The notes below the pieces were generated by a model. It was not told where the DNA came from. It searched no databases and was given only the letters and a program-made list of their open reading frames with translations. A program made the position numbers and the translations under genes. Below are positions 32,130-43,219 of a stretch of DNA of 64,000 nucleotides, in pieces. The stretch covers positions 32,741,465-32,805,464 of the forward strand of contig OX419762.1 in NCBI GenBank assembly GCA_948567375.1, read 5' to 3'. This DNA comes from Lunularia cruciata. Its lineage: Eukaryota; Streptophyta; Marchantiopsida; Lunulariales; Lunulariaceae. Position 1 is the stretch's first letter, and each line of letters starts with the position of its first letter.

Positions 32130-32552
32130 TGTAACAATATGGAGCTTAGTGACGAAGTTAGTCGGGCTTACGAAGTAGAGAATAAGACAAAATAGCCTAG
32201 AATATTCTAGAAGCATCTCAGAAGCTTCTTAGGAAGCTTCCTAACTAGTTAACTTGCGCCCTAAGCAAGTAGCTTCTAGAAGGAAGCTTCTAGAAGCTTC
32301 TAACTAGCTTAGCTTGCACGCCAAGTAGGCGGCTTCTAGAAGGAAGCTTCTTGAGAAGCTTCCTAGTTAACTTGGCTTGCACTCCAAGAAAGCGGCTCAA
32401 GGAAACTTCTTGAGAAGCTTCAAGGGTCTTGTATGCTACCTATAAATACCAAGGCCGAAGCTCATGCTAGGCATTCGGAGTTTTCCCTCATTCAAGTGTC
32501 CCAATGTGAGCTTCCATTCTCCTATTTCTCTCCTCGGTTTTGGTCTTTTACA
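32130..32552 (+). repeat. A-young 3' LTR
   Basis: It matches 26913-27335 except for two bases (CCTAAGCAAGTAG here versus CCTAAGTAGGTAG). It is followed by the target duplication GATGG. Confidence 0.95.
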
Positions 32553-32557
32553 GATGG

Positions 32558-32752
32558 CATAGAGGAATATGAAGTGGAGCGTATTCTTCAAAAATGCATG
32601 TGTGGTACTTGCCATCCGCGGGTGTACTATCTAGTATAGTGGAAAGGTTACCCCCTCTATGAAGCAAAATGGGAACCCGCTGCCAATTTGACACATGCAC
32701 TAGTGTTGGTGCAAGCATTTGAGCAACAATTGCATAACAAGGAGTTGCGTCT
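32558..32752 (+). pseudogene. B1 chromodomain remainder
   Basis: It resumes the B1 pol after A-young. Frames contain EEYEVERILQKCMCGTCHP and VYYLV, then WKGYPLYEAKWEP with an in-frame TAG before WKGY. These match EYEVEQSLQNRIRGTRHP and WKGYLLYEAT in B2 (39560-39680). It ends just before the polypurine tract AAAAGGAGTGAGGTC at 32754-32768. Confidence 0.85.
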
Positions 32753-32768
32753 TAAAAGGAGTGAGGTC

Positions 32769-33502
32769 TATAATACCAAGAGCTAGCCATATGATCTAGA
32801 TGTGAAATTTGGTTTGGTAATATCTAGAATGATGTTATACATGATGGTCAAAATAGATCAGATAGAAGTATCACCAAAAGAGTACTTCTACTAATAGAGC
32901 AAAAACCAAAATAGACTTGAGAACCTTAGAACCAATAGCTAGACATATGGTTTAAAGGTGAGAATTGGTTTGGTAACATCTGGAAGGATGTTACACATGA
33001 TGGACTAAACAGATCAGAAAGAGGTATCACCAAAAAGGGACTTCTATTAATAGAGTATGAACCAAAATATGCATGAAATCTTTGAAGGCAATTTTGGAGG
33101 CCTAAAAGGATGGATTAGGCCTCCAAAATGTGCAGATCCCCCCTAATGGAAGATAAGCTAGCCTTCCCTCCCCTCTACTTTGTCTCATTGAGGGTTTCCA
33201 ATGGTACCTTACTCATGTGATTCAGAGACTCCTACAAGAAGATTCCTTAAAAAATTCCCTCTGGTCAAAGCTTGTTTGACCAACCAGATAGGACCTAGAC
33301 CAACATGTCACCCATCCAAGTAAGTAATCCAAGGATGGAGCTTGCTGACATTTCACCTATCTGTGCGCCTAATCCTATGGTGGAGCTTCCTTGGAGGAGA
33401 TCCTCTTTGTCTATATAATAAAGAGAAGGTGCTCCTGTGGGGCACCAAATGTTGAGTGTGTAATTTGTGTTTTCTCTCTTCTCTTGTCCTCGGAGTATTA
33501 CA
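32769..33502 (+). repeat. B1 3' LTR
   Basis: It starts TATAATACC (mutated from TGTAATACC) and ends GTATTACA. It is preceded by the B polypurine tract and followed by A-old pol on the minus strand. It is a few per cent diverged from the 5' copy at 11709, so B1 is older than A-young. Confidence 0.9.
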
Positions 33503-36500
33503 TTGAGTGATATCAAAGGGACCCATCCAATTAGGGGCAAGATTACTAACTTGGGTATGAATTGGGAGAGGTAGGTTACTAGAGAATAACATGACCTTCT
33601 CACCAACTTCAAAGGTGAGATCATGACGATGGTGGTCCGCATATTATTTTTGATGATTCTAAGCAACAAGGAGGTTAGATTTGGCTTGTTAGAGGGACTG
33701 GGGTATGGTGGTCAAGAAAGTTGAAGTATGAGGGACATGAGATGGAAGAGGAGCAAGAAAGGAATCTAGAACAAGCGGATCTTAGCCACAATTGAGAAAG
33801 AAAGGACAAATCCGGTGCTTGCCTATTTGGAATTATTGTAGGCAAATTCTATAGCTACAAGACATTCATCCTAATTGGTATGGTGAATGTTGACAAAGGC
33901 ACACAACATATCCTCCAAGGTGCAATTCGCACATTCAGTTTGTCCATCAGGTTGAGGATGATAGGCCATGGGCAAAGCAAGCTTGGTGCAAAGTATATGG
34001 AAGTGTGCTTGCCAAAACTTTCCAATGAATCAAGGATCACGGTCAAAGATAAGTACACATGGCATTCCATGATAGTTAAAGACCTTGTGAAAGTAGATCT
34101 GTGCTAATAAGAAGTCATTACTAAATTTATTTATTAGTAATGACACTCCATGGGTTTTATTTATTATATACATATCTTTTATTATTAAGCTAGGTTGGAG
34201 CATCCACGATATCAAAGGTTGGAACCACAGTATCAAAGGTTGGTGCCAAATGGATTTGCTTACTAAGCTTATCCATAAACACCATGATTGCTATGTGTCC
34301 TTGCTTTGTCTTGGGCAAGGATGTGATGAGATCCAGACTCACATGTTCCCATTGAGTAGATAGAATGAGAAGTGGTTGAAAGAGTCCACTCAGGTTTTGG
34401 TTGTTAGCCTTGTTACGTTGGCAACTCTCACCCAATCAGACAAAATCTTGGACATCTTGGGCCATGTTAGGCTACCATCATTGGTGTTGGATACCCATGG
34501 TCTTATCCACACCCATATGACTAGAAATTGGTAAGTCATGGGCTTCTTGGAGGCATACAAGTTAGAGATCACCCTTGGCTGGAATATAGATTTGGTCCTC
34601 ATAGAATAGAAGGCCTTCCTTGAAAGAGAAGGTGTTGTACTCCTTGTCACCGTTGTAAGATACCCTTGTACCATCTTAAAGAATGGATCTTGTTGTAGAG
34701 CTGTCCTAAACTCAATTTGGACCTTGGAGTAAATTGACACCATTGTAATTGCTGCCGTGATGAGAGGAAGGGACTCCAAATCAGGTCATTATGATAGGGC
34801 ATTAGGGATGACATGGAATAGACCGGGTTTGTACTCAAGTTTGATGTCAAACAATTGTAGTTGTTCCTCCCATTGATGATGTCAACTCTTAATGTGTTCC
34901 AAATGTAATCTTTGCAACAAAGGCTTGTGATTAGTTTGCATGACCACTTGTTTCACCAAGAGATAATGCCTCCTTGGTGGTATATACCATCGCTAGTTGT
35001 TCTTGATCTTGAGCAAAGTAATTCCTTTCTATTGTATTTAGTCTATGAGACACAAAGGCAATGGAAAGTAATCCATTTGTGAATTCCTATTGCAACACAA
35101 CTCCAATTGCAAAGTTAGAAGCATCAAAATCAACCACACATGGTAGTTGAGGATCATTTGGTTGAAAAATTGGTCTTGAAGACACCATTTGTTTCAACTT
35201 CTAGAATGCTTCTTCATGCTTGTTGGTCCATTGAAAGCTAGAGTTCTTTCCCAAGAGATCGGTCAATGGTACGGCCACATGAGTATAATAGTGGATGAAC
35301 CGTCAATAAAAAGTAGCCCATACTTCATTAGCATCATTAGGATTAGGCCAATTAGTGATGGTCTTGATTTTATTCTCTTTTATCTTGATCCAATGAGATC
35401 TTGTGATCCAAGAAGGTAACTTCCTTCTACCAAAAGGTACACTTTGACTTCTTGCAATAAAATTTCCATTATCATAGTTGTCTTAGGACTTCTTGTGATT
35501 CACATGTTCTACCTCTATCTTGCTATAGATTAAGATATCATCCAAGAACACCACCACGTACTGATCCAACAGTCCATTCAACACTCGATGCATTTCATCC
35601 ATGAAGACTATTGGAGCATTAGTGAACCCAAAAGTGAAGACTCTCCACTCAAAATGTCCATACCTTGTGTGAAAGGTAGTCTTTTGCACATCCTCCCTAT
35701 CAATAAGGATTTGCCAATTCCCCTTACAAAGATCCAACTTAGAGAAGTATTGTGCTCCACTCAATTGATCAAGCAAGTCATCATTTCGAGGCAAAGGGTA
35801 TGCATTCTTCACTACTTGTTTATTGAGCCCATGGCAATCAATACAAAAATGAAGTCCTCCATCATTCTTTGGAACAAATAGTACTGTTGCTTCCCAAGGA
35901 GATGTACTATGTTGTATGAAATCATTCTCCAACAATTTTGTAACTTTTGTTTGCAACTCCTCCAACTCCTTTGGTGAGAGCTAATAGATTGGTCTACTCA
36001 TTGGAGTACTCCCTATTAACAACTCAATCTTGAAGGGCATACCATGATCAGAGGGTATACCTTCATCATATCATCCAGAAACACATCTGCAAACTCTTTA
36101 ACTATTTGATCAACCGTTGCTCGATGAGGCTCCTAACTGTCCCTAGATTCTCTTTGTGCAATCCGTTTGATCCACACCATAAAAATAGAGTTATCTTCCT
36201 CCAAAGCTTGCTCTATAGCTGCTTTACTGACAAACTTCCCATCTAGGAACTCAAGTTCCTTCAAGGCTTTCTCTATGGCTGCTTTCCTAACAAACTTTCC
36301 ATCTTGGGACTTTTCTTCCTTCAAAGTTTGATCTATGGCTGCTTTCCTTACAAACTTCTCATCATGAGGATTCTCTTCCTTCAAAGCTTGCTCTATGGTT
36401 GCTTTCCTTACAAATTTCCCATCTTGGGATTGACTATTCTTAGATGTCTTACTCAAAAGTGCCAAACAACCTAATTGGAAATTTCTTACCTTAGTGTTGT

Positions 36501-36748
36501 ACTTGAATTTATCGTCGGATCCAATCAAATTGAACCTTATGAGATTCAAGCCAAGGTAGTCCTAGACTGACATCATAGTGTAGAGGTATCATTACAAACC
36601 TCATACACTCCAAATACTCCTTCTACCATCTGCCATCATCAATCTACTTCCAATTGTTGGCTTGATAGGAATATCCAATTCCTTTGCTGATTGCATGGAC
36701 TTGCAATTCTTTAAACTCCCAAGTTCAACCAAAATCTTACAACCATGA
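33503..36748 (-). pseudogene. A-old pol: integrase to protease, decayed
   Basis: Reading on the minus strand from 36748 downwards: a protease relic; a repeated linker with four DGKFVRKAAIEQAL-like units (36430-36190); and RT with FVPKNDGGLHFCIDCHGLN and VVFLDDILIYSK at about 35530. RNase H and the integrase finger follow in broken frames. The integrase core has MECHVYLSLTVILDSLESFG in a shifted frame, then NLAPNWMGPFDIT near 33510. Frameshifts and stops occur throughout. It is cut by B1 at 33503 and by B2 at 36748. Confidence 0.85.
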
Positions 36749-37460
36749 TGTAATACCAAGGCTTAGCCATATGATCTAGATGTTTAATTTGGTTTGGTAA
36801 CATCTAGAATGATGTTATACATGATGGTCAAAATAGATCAGATAGAAGTATCACCAAAAGAGTACTTCTACTAATAGGGCAGAAATCGAAATAGACTTGA
36901 GAACCTTAGAACCAATAGCTAGACATTTGATTTAAAGGTGATAATTGGTTTGGTAACATCTGGAAGAATGTTACACATGATGGGCTAAACAGATCAGAAA
37001 GAGGTATCACCAAAAGGGGACTTCTACTAATGGAGTATGAACCAAAATATGCCTGAAATCTTTGAAGGCAATTTCGGAGGCCCAAACGGATGACTTAGGC
37101 CTTGAAAATGTGCAGATCCCCCCCCCCCCCCCCCAATGGAAGAAAGGTTGGCCTTCCCTCCACCCTGCTTTGTCTCATCAAGAGCTTTCCAACGGTACCT
37201 TACGTGATTCTGAGATTCCTACATGAAGATTCCCTAAAAACTTCCCTCCGGTCAAAGCTTGTTTGACCAACCAGAGAGGACCTAGACCAGACAGGTCACC
37301 CATCCAAGTAAGTAATCCAAGGGTGGAGCTTGTTGAAATGTCACCTATCTGTGTCCCTAATCCTATGGTAGAGCTTCCTTGGAGGAGATCCTCTTTGTCT
37401 ATATAATAAAGAGAAGGTGCTCCCTTGGAGCATCGAATGTTGAGTGTGCAATCCGTGTTT
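36749..37460 (+). repeat. B2 5' LTR, 3' end missing
   Basis: It begins TGTAATACCAAGG. It shares diagnostic variants with the 3' LTR at 39779, such as GCTTGTTGAAATGTCACC and TGTGTCCCTAATCC. It contains a run of 17 C at 37118-37134. Sequence leaves the LTR consensus after GTGTTT at 37460. Confidence 0.9.
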
Positions 37461-39763
37461 GTCCATACTTGGATAAGTATGTTATGTCTTCTTGGATGAT
37501 ATCCTATTATATAGTAGCACAATAACAGAACACAAACAACATCTACGAGAGGTCCTCCAGATTCTCATACAAAATCAATTGTACGCCAAAATCTCAAAGT
37601 GTGAGTTTGGCAAGTCTGAAGTAGACTACTTAGTGCATAGAGTAAGTGTAGAGGGCATTCAAGTATTGACAGATAAAATAGAGGTCATTCAAAAATGGAG
37701 TGCCCCAAAAGATCAGACTCAACTTAAGAGCTTCTTGGGGTTGACGGGATTCTATCATAGATTTGTCAAGGACTTCTCCAAGGTGGCACAGCCTTTAACG
37801 GCACTACTTGGCAAGGGGAAGAAGTGGACATGGGGAACCGCACAAGAGTTGGCCTTTCAAGAATTGAAGGCCGCCTTGCTACATGCACCAATCTTGAAGT
37901 GGTATGACCCAAAACGTCCAATCAAGTTGGCTACAGATGTATCAGGCGTAGCAATAGGAGCAGTCCTACAACAAGAGTGGCATGATGGATGGCATCCAGT
38001 TGCGTATTTCTCTTGAAAGTTATTACCGGCAGAGCGCAACTACCACACCATAGAACGAGAAGAGCTGGCCATCGTTCTAGCAACCAAGCATTGGAAGCAC
38101 TACCTGGGCGAGAAGGCATTTGTAGTAGAGACAGATCACAAACCTCTAGTCTACCTCGAGACACAGAAGGATCTATCTTGTTGCTAAATTTGGTGGGTAG
38201 AGTGGCAACAACGCTTCAACATGACAATCACCTAAGTGGAAGGCAAGAAGCAACTTGCAGATGCATTCATCCGCATGCCAATGGCCAACAACTTGGTGGT
38301 AGAGGTTAAGATTAACCCTAAATTCTGGCAAGAGATTATAGATGTTACAAAAACTGCTCCACAGATTGTAGAAGCACAATCGTCCAAAGGTGTCACCAGC
38401 ACCCAAGGACTCACCTTTTGGGATGGCAGATTATGGATCCCAAATGTCCCAGAATTACGCACCACCATTCTAGCGAAATGTCATGATTCGGCCATTGCAG
38501 CTCATGTCGGAGTAGACAAGACCTTGGATGCAGTCAAGCGCCATTACTATTAACCCAAGATGAGCAACGACGTGATGGACTATGTGCGTAGCTTCCTACT
38601 TTGTCAACAGAACAAAGCTTCTAATCAAGCTCCTACAGGGCTCCTTCAACCTCTCTCCACTCCTACCGAACGTTGGGAACAAGTAAGTATGGATCTCGTC
38701 TGTGAATTACCCTAGACTACCTCAAGGTTTGACTCCATTGTGATCTTTTTGGACCGGCTCAGCAAAATGATTCATGTACTCCCTACCACCAAGGAGGTGA
38801 CCTCTCTACAACTAGCTCAACTATACTTAGATGCAGTCTTTGCTCATCATGGCTTGTCTAGAGTACTCATCACCGATAGAGGCACCCAATTCACCAATTT
38901 GTTTTGGTGAACACTCTTTGGTTTCTTCAAAACCAAGTTGGCCATGTCTACAGTTTACCACCCACAAACAGATGGCCAAATAGAGTGGGCTAATCGCACG
39001 ATTGAAGACATGTTCCGTGGCTTCACCTTACAAGAGCAAGAGAGGTGGGACACCCTACTACCATTGGTGGAATTTGCTTACAACAATTCAGTGAATGCCT
39101 CCACCCAAGTCACTCCATTCTTCCTCATATATGGTGAGCATCCCTTCACACCTTCTAGCTTGATGAAGATCCGTCCAGTGACTACCAAGGTTGATGCAGT
39201 CAACACATCTGTTTCTAGAATCCAACAAGGTGTGGAGAGCGCCAAGCACAGGTTACAGATTGTGCAAAATTGACAAAAGCAATATGTTGATGCACACCGT
39301 AGGCACATGGAGTTCAATGTTGGGGATCAAGTGTGGCTATCAACAACCAACCTCACATTAGTTGGATCTCGTAAGCTCAGACCTCATTTTATTGGGCCTT
39401 TCTCGATTCTTCGTCGCATCGGTGCTGTGGCCTATCACCTTGAGCTACCACCACACATGAAGATCCATCCAGTGTTCCATGTCTCTCTACTACGCAGATA
39501 TGCTCCCCGATTAGGCCAAGGTCCTTCCACACAAGACATTCGACCTTGTCCGACACTCATTGATGGCACAAAGGAATATGAAGTGGAGCAGAGTCTCCAA
39601 AACCGCATCCGTGGTACTCGCCATCCACAAATGGAATATCTAGTACAATGGAAAGGTTACCTCCTCTATGAAGCAACCTAGGAACCCGCTGCCAATTTGG
39701 CGCTTGCACCGGTGTTGGTGCAAGCATTTGAGCAACAATTGCGCAACAAGGACGTTGCGTCTT
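37461..39763 (+). pseudogene. B2 pol, RT core to chromodomain
   Basis: It starts at the RT motif PYLDKYV and, after a one-base deletion near 37488, reads FLDDILLYSSTITEHKQHLR. RT thumb (FLGLTGFYHRFVKDFSKVAQ), RNase H (LATDVSGVAIGAVLQQEWHD), and the integrase finger follow. The integrase core has LITDRGTQFTNLFW and YHPQTDGQIEWANR, then the GPF motif. A chromodomain (EYEVEQSLQ...YLVQWKGYLLYEAT) ends the gene. In-frame stops include those near 38014, 38186, 38551, 38712, 38908, 39271 and 39678. It is useful as the reference for what B1 lost at 25254. Confidence 0.9.
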
Positions 39764-39778
39764 AAAAGGAGGGAGGTC

Positions 39779-40781
39779 TGTAATACCAAGGGTTAGCCAT
39801 ATGATCTAGATGTGAAATTTGGTTTGGTAACATCTAGAATGATGTTATACATGATGGTCAAAATAGATTAGATAGAAGTATCACCAAAAGAGTACTTCTA
39901 CAAATAGGGCAGAAACTGAAATAGACTTGAGAACCTTAGAACCAATAGCTAGACATATGATTTAAAGGTGATAATTGGTTTGGTAACATCTAGAATGATG
40001 TTATACATGATGGTCAAAATAGATTAGATAGAAGTATCACCAAAAGAGTACTTCTACAAATAGGGCATAAACTGAAATAGACTTGAGAACCTTAGAACCA
40101 ATAGCTAGACATATGATTTAAAGGTGATAATTGGTTTGGTAACATCTAGAATGATGTTATACATGATGGTCAAAATAGATTAGATAGAAGTATCACCAAA
40201 AGAGTACTTCTACAAATAGGGCAGAAACCAAAATAGACTTGAGAACCTTAGAACCAATAGCTAGACATATGATTTAAAGGTGATAATTGGTTTGGTAACA
40301 TCTGGAAGGATGTTACACATGATGGACTAAACAGATCAGAAAGAGGTATCACCAAAAGGGGATTTCTACTAATAGAGTAGGAACCAAAATATGCCTTAAA
40401 TCTTTGAAGGCAATTTCGGAGGCCTAAATGGATGAATTAGGCCTCAAAAATAAGCTTTGTCTCGTCGAGAGCTTTCCAACGGTACCTTACTCACATGATT
40501 TCGAGATTCCTACAAGAAGATTCCCTAAAAGATTCTCTCCAGTCAAAGCTTGTTTGACCAACCAGATAGGACCTAGACCAGACAGGTCACCCATCCAAGT
40601 AAGTAATCCAAGGGTGGAGCTTGTTGAAATGTCACCTATCTGTGTCCCTAATCCTATGGTAGAGCTTCCTTGGAGGAGATCCTCTTTGTCTATATAATAA
40701 AGAGAAGGTGCTCCCTTGGGGCATCGAATGTTGAGTGTGCAATCTGTGCTTTCTCTCTTCTCTTGTCCTCAGAGTATTACA
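39779..40781 (+). repeat. B2 3' LTR, enlarged
   Basis: At about 1000 bp it is longer than the usual ~735 bp, because an internal 156-bp unit is present four times instead of two. A G/C-tract region near 40447 has been lost. It ends AGAGTATTACA and is followed by CATGA. Confidence 0.9.
39831..40298 (+). repeat. 156-bp tandem units inside an LTR
   Basis: The start CATCTAGAATGATGTTATAC recurs at 39831, 39987 and 40143. A diverged fourth unit CATCTGGAAGGATGTTACAC begins at 40299. The spacing is exactly 156 each time. The first three units are nearly identical, so the amplification is recent. Other B LTRs have only one CATCTAGAATGATG-type and one diverged unit. Confidence 0.9.
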
Positions 40782-42012
40782 CATGATAAGATATTTAGCT
40801 TGCAAGTGAAGCAAATTTTCATAGGCTGAGCCTTCAATCCCATTGGAACTAATCAAGTTCCTAGTAGGCAACTCAAAATCTCATATTGAGGTTCATCATT
40901 TCCTTGATCATTCTGCTTCAAAAATTCCATTTAGCCAACTTGTTGAGGTCACTCATTCTTTATTTGAGACTTAGCAATATGATGTCCAACTTGGTGACAA
41001 TAGAAACATCCACCATTTTGATGCAATCTTTCATGATCTGTTGTGCTAAGTGGTCTTTGTTAGATGGCATCGATCTCCATTGGTGTTGGCTCTTCCACCC
41101 GTGTGTAGTGTATGGGTGGGTTCAAGGAGAGCCAAAGTCAAGACCAAGTTGTTATAACCAAGGAATCAAAGAGCTTAGTTAACTGCATGGCTTCCTCCAC
41201 GTCCTTGGGCTTATGCATAGTTAATTCCACTTTGGTGCGTGACTTCAAGCCCCTCACAAAGCGATCTAGAGCTTCTCCATCTAGTATATCTGGATTGCAT
41301 GATGGTGTTCTAGAATTGAGTGATATAGCTTCTTATATAGCCAATCTGCTTCAATTCTACCAATCTATCACATGCAACTTGTGTGACATTTATGGCTTAG
41401 AACCGCCCAATTATTGCACTCTTGTATTCTTCCCATGTCAAGATTGGCATAACAAATTTCCGCTCAGCTCGTTCCACTTGGAATTGCCACCATAGTTTTA
41501 CCACTCCATCTAATTGGCTTGAGGCAAATAGAATTTGTTTCCTTTCATCTTGAAGTTTTGTTGCTTCAAAGGAACGTTCACAATCAAACAAAAAAATTTC
41601 CACTACATTAAGAAGATTTTTGCCTTCAAATACCTTGGGCTTTGGAAATTGGATTCACTCTTCTTCTTTACAAACTGGTGCTCTCTCTACCTACTCTTGT
41701 CATTGACGGTCTTATTCATCCAACAATTGAGTAAGATGCTCAATTTGTTGTTGCATAGTAAGGATAACTCCGGGCATTGCCGCCATGGCTACTACTTTAT
41801 CACACTATCCCCAACTTATCTAATTTATTAAATACATAGATGCAAAACGTCCACCGTTCTCCATAAGTAACAAGAAAAAGCATCAAATGTTCCTTAGAAA
41901 AGGTAATCATATGAAAAGAATCTTGCCCAAAGCGTGAGATGATGAATTGGGTGAAATGATGCTTGGATAGTTCTTGGACACAAAAATCTCAATGGTTTGG
42001 CGGAAGTGGATT
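40782..42012 (-). pseudogene. A-old gag, decayed
   Basis: Minus-strand frames read FLFDCERSFEATKLQDERKQ, then SQLDGVVKLWWQFQVERAER near 41450-41600. A decayed CCHC knuckle CFYCHQVGHHIAKS lies near 40985-41020, followed by the gag-pol junction at 40860-40920. The order is the same as 27400-28600 of A-young. Over the 54 bases spanning the frameshift site the two copies align without gaps. It is bounded by B2 on the left and the solo B LTR on the right. Confidence 0.85.
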
Positions 42013-42763
42013 CATAATGCCAATAGCTAGACATATGATCTAGAGATGAAATTTGGTTTGGTGACATCCGAAAGGATGTTATACATGATGTACTAAGTAG
42101 ATCAGATAGAGGCATCATCAAAAGAATAATTCTACTAATAGGCCAAAAGCTAAAACATGCTTGGAAACTTTAGAATCAATAGCTGTGCATATGATCTAAA
42201 GGTGAAACTTGGAGTGGTGACATCTAGAAGAATATAACATATGATGTGGAAAGTAGATTAGATAGAGGTGTCACCAAAAGAGCACTTCTACCAATAGGGC
42301 AGAAGCCAAAGTAGGCTTGAAAACTTTAGAAGGCAATTTTGGAGGCCTAAATGGACAAATTAGGCCTCAAAAATTTGTGACCCCCCCCCCCCCTCCCCCA
42401 TGAACTAAAGATTGGCCTTCCCTCACCCCTAGGTTGTCTACTCAAGAGCTTTTCAACTGTACCTCACCCATGTGATTCTAAGATTCCTACAAGATGATTC
42501 CTTAAAGATTCCCTTTGGTCAAAGCCAGTTTGATCAACCAAATGGGACCTGGACCGACATATCATCCATCCAAGCAAGTAATCTAAGGGTGGAGTTCATT
42601 GACAGGTCATCTATCCATGTACCTAATCATATGGTGGAGCTTCCTTGGAGGAGATCCTCTTTGGCTATATAATAAAGAGAAGGTGCTTCTTTTGAGCATC
42701 AAAGGATTGAGTGTGAAACTTGTGTTTTCTTTCTTAGAGTTCTCTTGTCTTCAGAGTATTACA
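42013..42763 (+). mobile_element. Solo LTR of family B in A-old leader
   Basis: It starts CATAATGCC (decayed TGTAATACC) and ends GTATTACA. It contains a C13TC5 tract at 42381-42399. It splits the A-old sequence equivalent to GGACCACCAAATCCACTTCC of A-young. The target duplication is blurred (ATT shared). No internal B sequence accompanies it, so it is a solo LTR. Confidence 0.85.
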
Positions 42764-42822
42764 ATTTGGTGGTCCATAAATTCCATCTATACCATTCATG
42801 CTCTGATACCAATGTAAAAATG
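42764..42822 (-). promoter_or_regulatory. A-old leader and primer binding site
   Basis: On the minus strand the site TTGGTATCAGAGC (GCTCTGATACCAA at 42810-42822) directly follows the LTR. It then reads ATGAATGGTATAGATGG as in A-young. The intact tRNA-Met site orients A-old. Confidence 0.85.
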
Positions 42823-43219
42823 TAAAAGACCAAGACCAAGGAGAGAAATAGGAGAATGGAAGATCACATTGGGACACTTGAGTGTAGAAAACTCCAAATG
42901 CCTAGCATGAGCTTCAACTTTGGTATTTATATGCAGCATACAAGGCTCTTGAGAAGCTTCCTTGAGCCGCTTTCTCAAAGTGCAAGCCAAGTTAACCGGG
43001 AAGCTTCTCAAGAAGCTTACTTCTAGAAGCTGCCTACTTGGCATGCAATCTAAGCTAGTTGGAAGCTTCTAGAAGCTACCTACCTAGAATGCAAGTTAAG
43101 TTAGCTAGGAAGCTTCCCAAGAAGCTTTCTATATACTTCTAGAACATTCTAGGCTACTTTGGCTCATTCTCTACTTCATTAGCCTTACTAACTACATTGC
43201 TAATTTCCATATTGTTACA
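42823..43219 (-). repeat. A-old 5' LTR
   Basis: In plus orientation it begins TGTAAAAATGTAAAAGACC and ends TTGTTACA. The 8-bp extension at the start matches the LTR at 10918 and not A-young. A three-module heat-shock-like array GGAAGCTTCTAGAAG lies at 43061-43075. Confidence 0.85.

Larger units (their letters stand above)
28482..32195 (+). pseudogene. A-young pol (protease, RT, RNase H, integrase, chromodomain)
   Basis: One frame shows protease [12 protein letters not shown] near 28618; RT with [19 protein letters not shown] and VVFLDDILIYS near 29795; RNase H with VDFDASNFAIG and TDHKPLL; and an integrase finger ending CESCQRNKAS. The integrase core has LDLITSLPKT, ISDRDPRFTG and YHPQTDGQTERANR, with a GPF motif. 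The chromodomain EYKVDRIL...VLWKGYPLHDATWE lies at about 31913-32090. Stops at 29694 (TAG for W), 30495 (TGA for R), 30795 (TAA for Q) and 30975 (TAG for Q) are all in frame. There are no frameshifts. The frame runs 66 bases into the 3' LTR. The gene is recent but dead. Confidence 0.9.
26913..32552 (+). mobile_element. A-young: recent chromovirus insertion
   Basis: The 423-bp LTRs (26913-27335 and 32130-32552) differ at two positions near 27040/27042. A perfect 5-bp duplication GATGG flanks the element (26908-26912, 32553-32557). A canonical tRNA-Met primer site follows the 5' LTR. Internal order is gag with CCHC, protease, RT, RNase H, integrase and chromodomain, so it is a chromovirus. Gag and pol are in different frames with a -1 frameshift signal between them. 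At least five nonsense codons prevent expression of a full polyprotein. It inserted into the chromodomain region of B1. Confidence 0.95.
11709..33502 (+). mobile_element. B1: family B chromovirus with two nested blocks
   Basis: Parts in order are: 5' LTR 11709-12441, primer site 12443, gag start up to about 13500, a foreign block of about 10 kb, gag end and pol 23524-26912, A-young at 26913-32552, chromodomain 32558-32752, polypurine tract and 3' LTR 32769-33502. Flanks TTGGG (11704-11708) and TTGAG (33503-33507) form a 5-bp target duplication with one G-to-A change. Both flanks are adjoining A-old pol. An internal deletion at about 25254 removed the RT active site. The element is dead. Confidence 0.8.
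36749..40781 (+). mobile_element. B2: internally deleted family B chromovirus
   Basis: Perfect duplications CATGA lie at 36744-36748 and 40782-40786. Across them A-old protease sequence rejoins. A 5' LTR (36749-37460) lacks its last bases and runs straight into RT at a GTGTTT shared by LTR and RT. The primer site, gag, protease and the first half of RT are therefore deleted. Pol from RT to chromodomain, a polypurine tract (39764-39778) and an expanded 3' LTR follow. It could not move by itself. Confidence 0.9.
10918..43219 (-). mobile_element. A-old: old chromovirus, expanded by nested insertions
   Basis: Five separated minus-strand pieces join into one Ty3/gypsy chromodomain element. In its own 5' to 3' order they are: 5' LTR 43219-42823 and primer site; gag 42012-40782; protease, RT and integrase 36748-33503; integrase end and chromodomain 11708-11337; 3' LTR 11336-10918. 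Both LTRs carry the same 8-bp 3'-end extension absent from the young copy. Flanks across the inserts reconnect: CATGA is duplicated around B2 and TTGGG/TTGAG around B1. Outer flanks ATTGA (10913-10917) and ACTGG (43220-43224) are plausible target duplications differing by two transitions. Many stops make it inactive. Confidence 0.85.
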
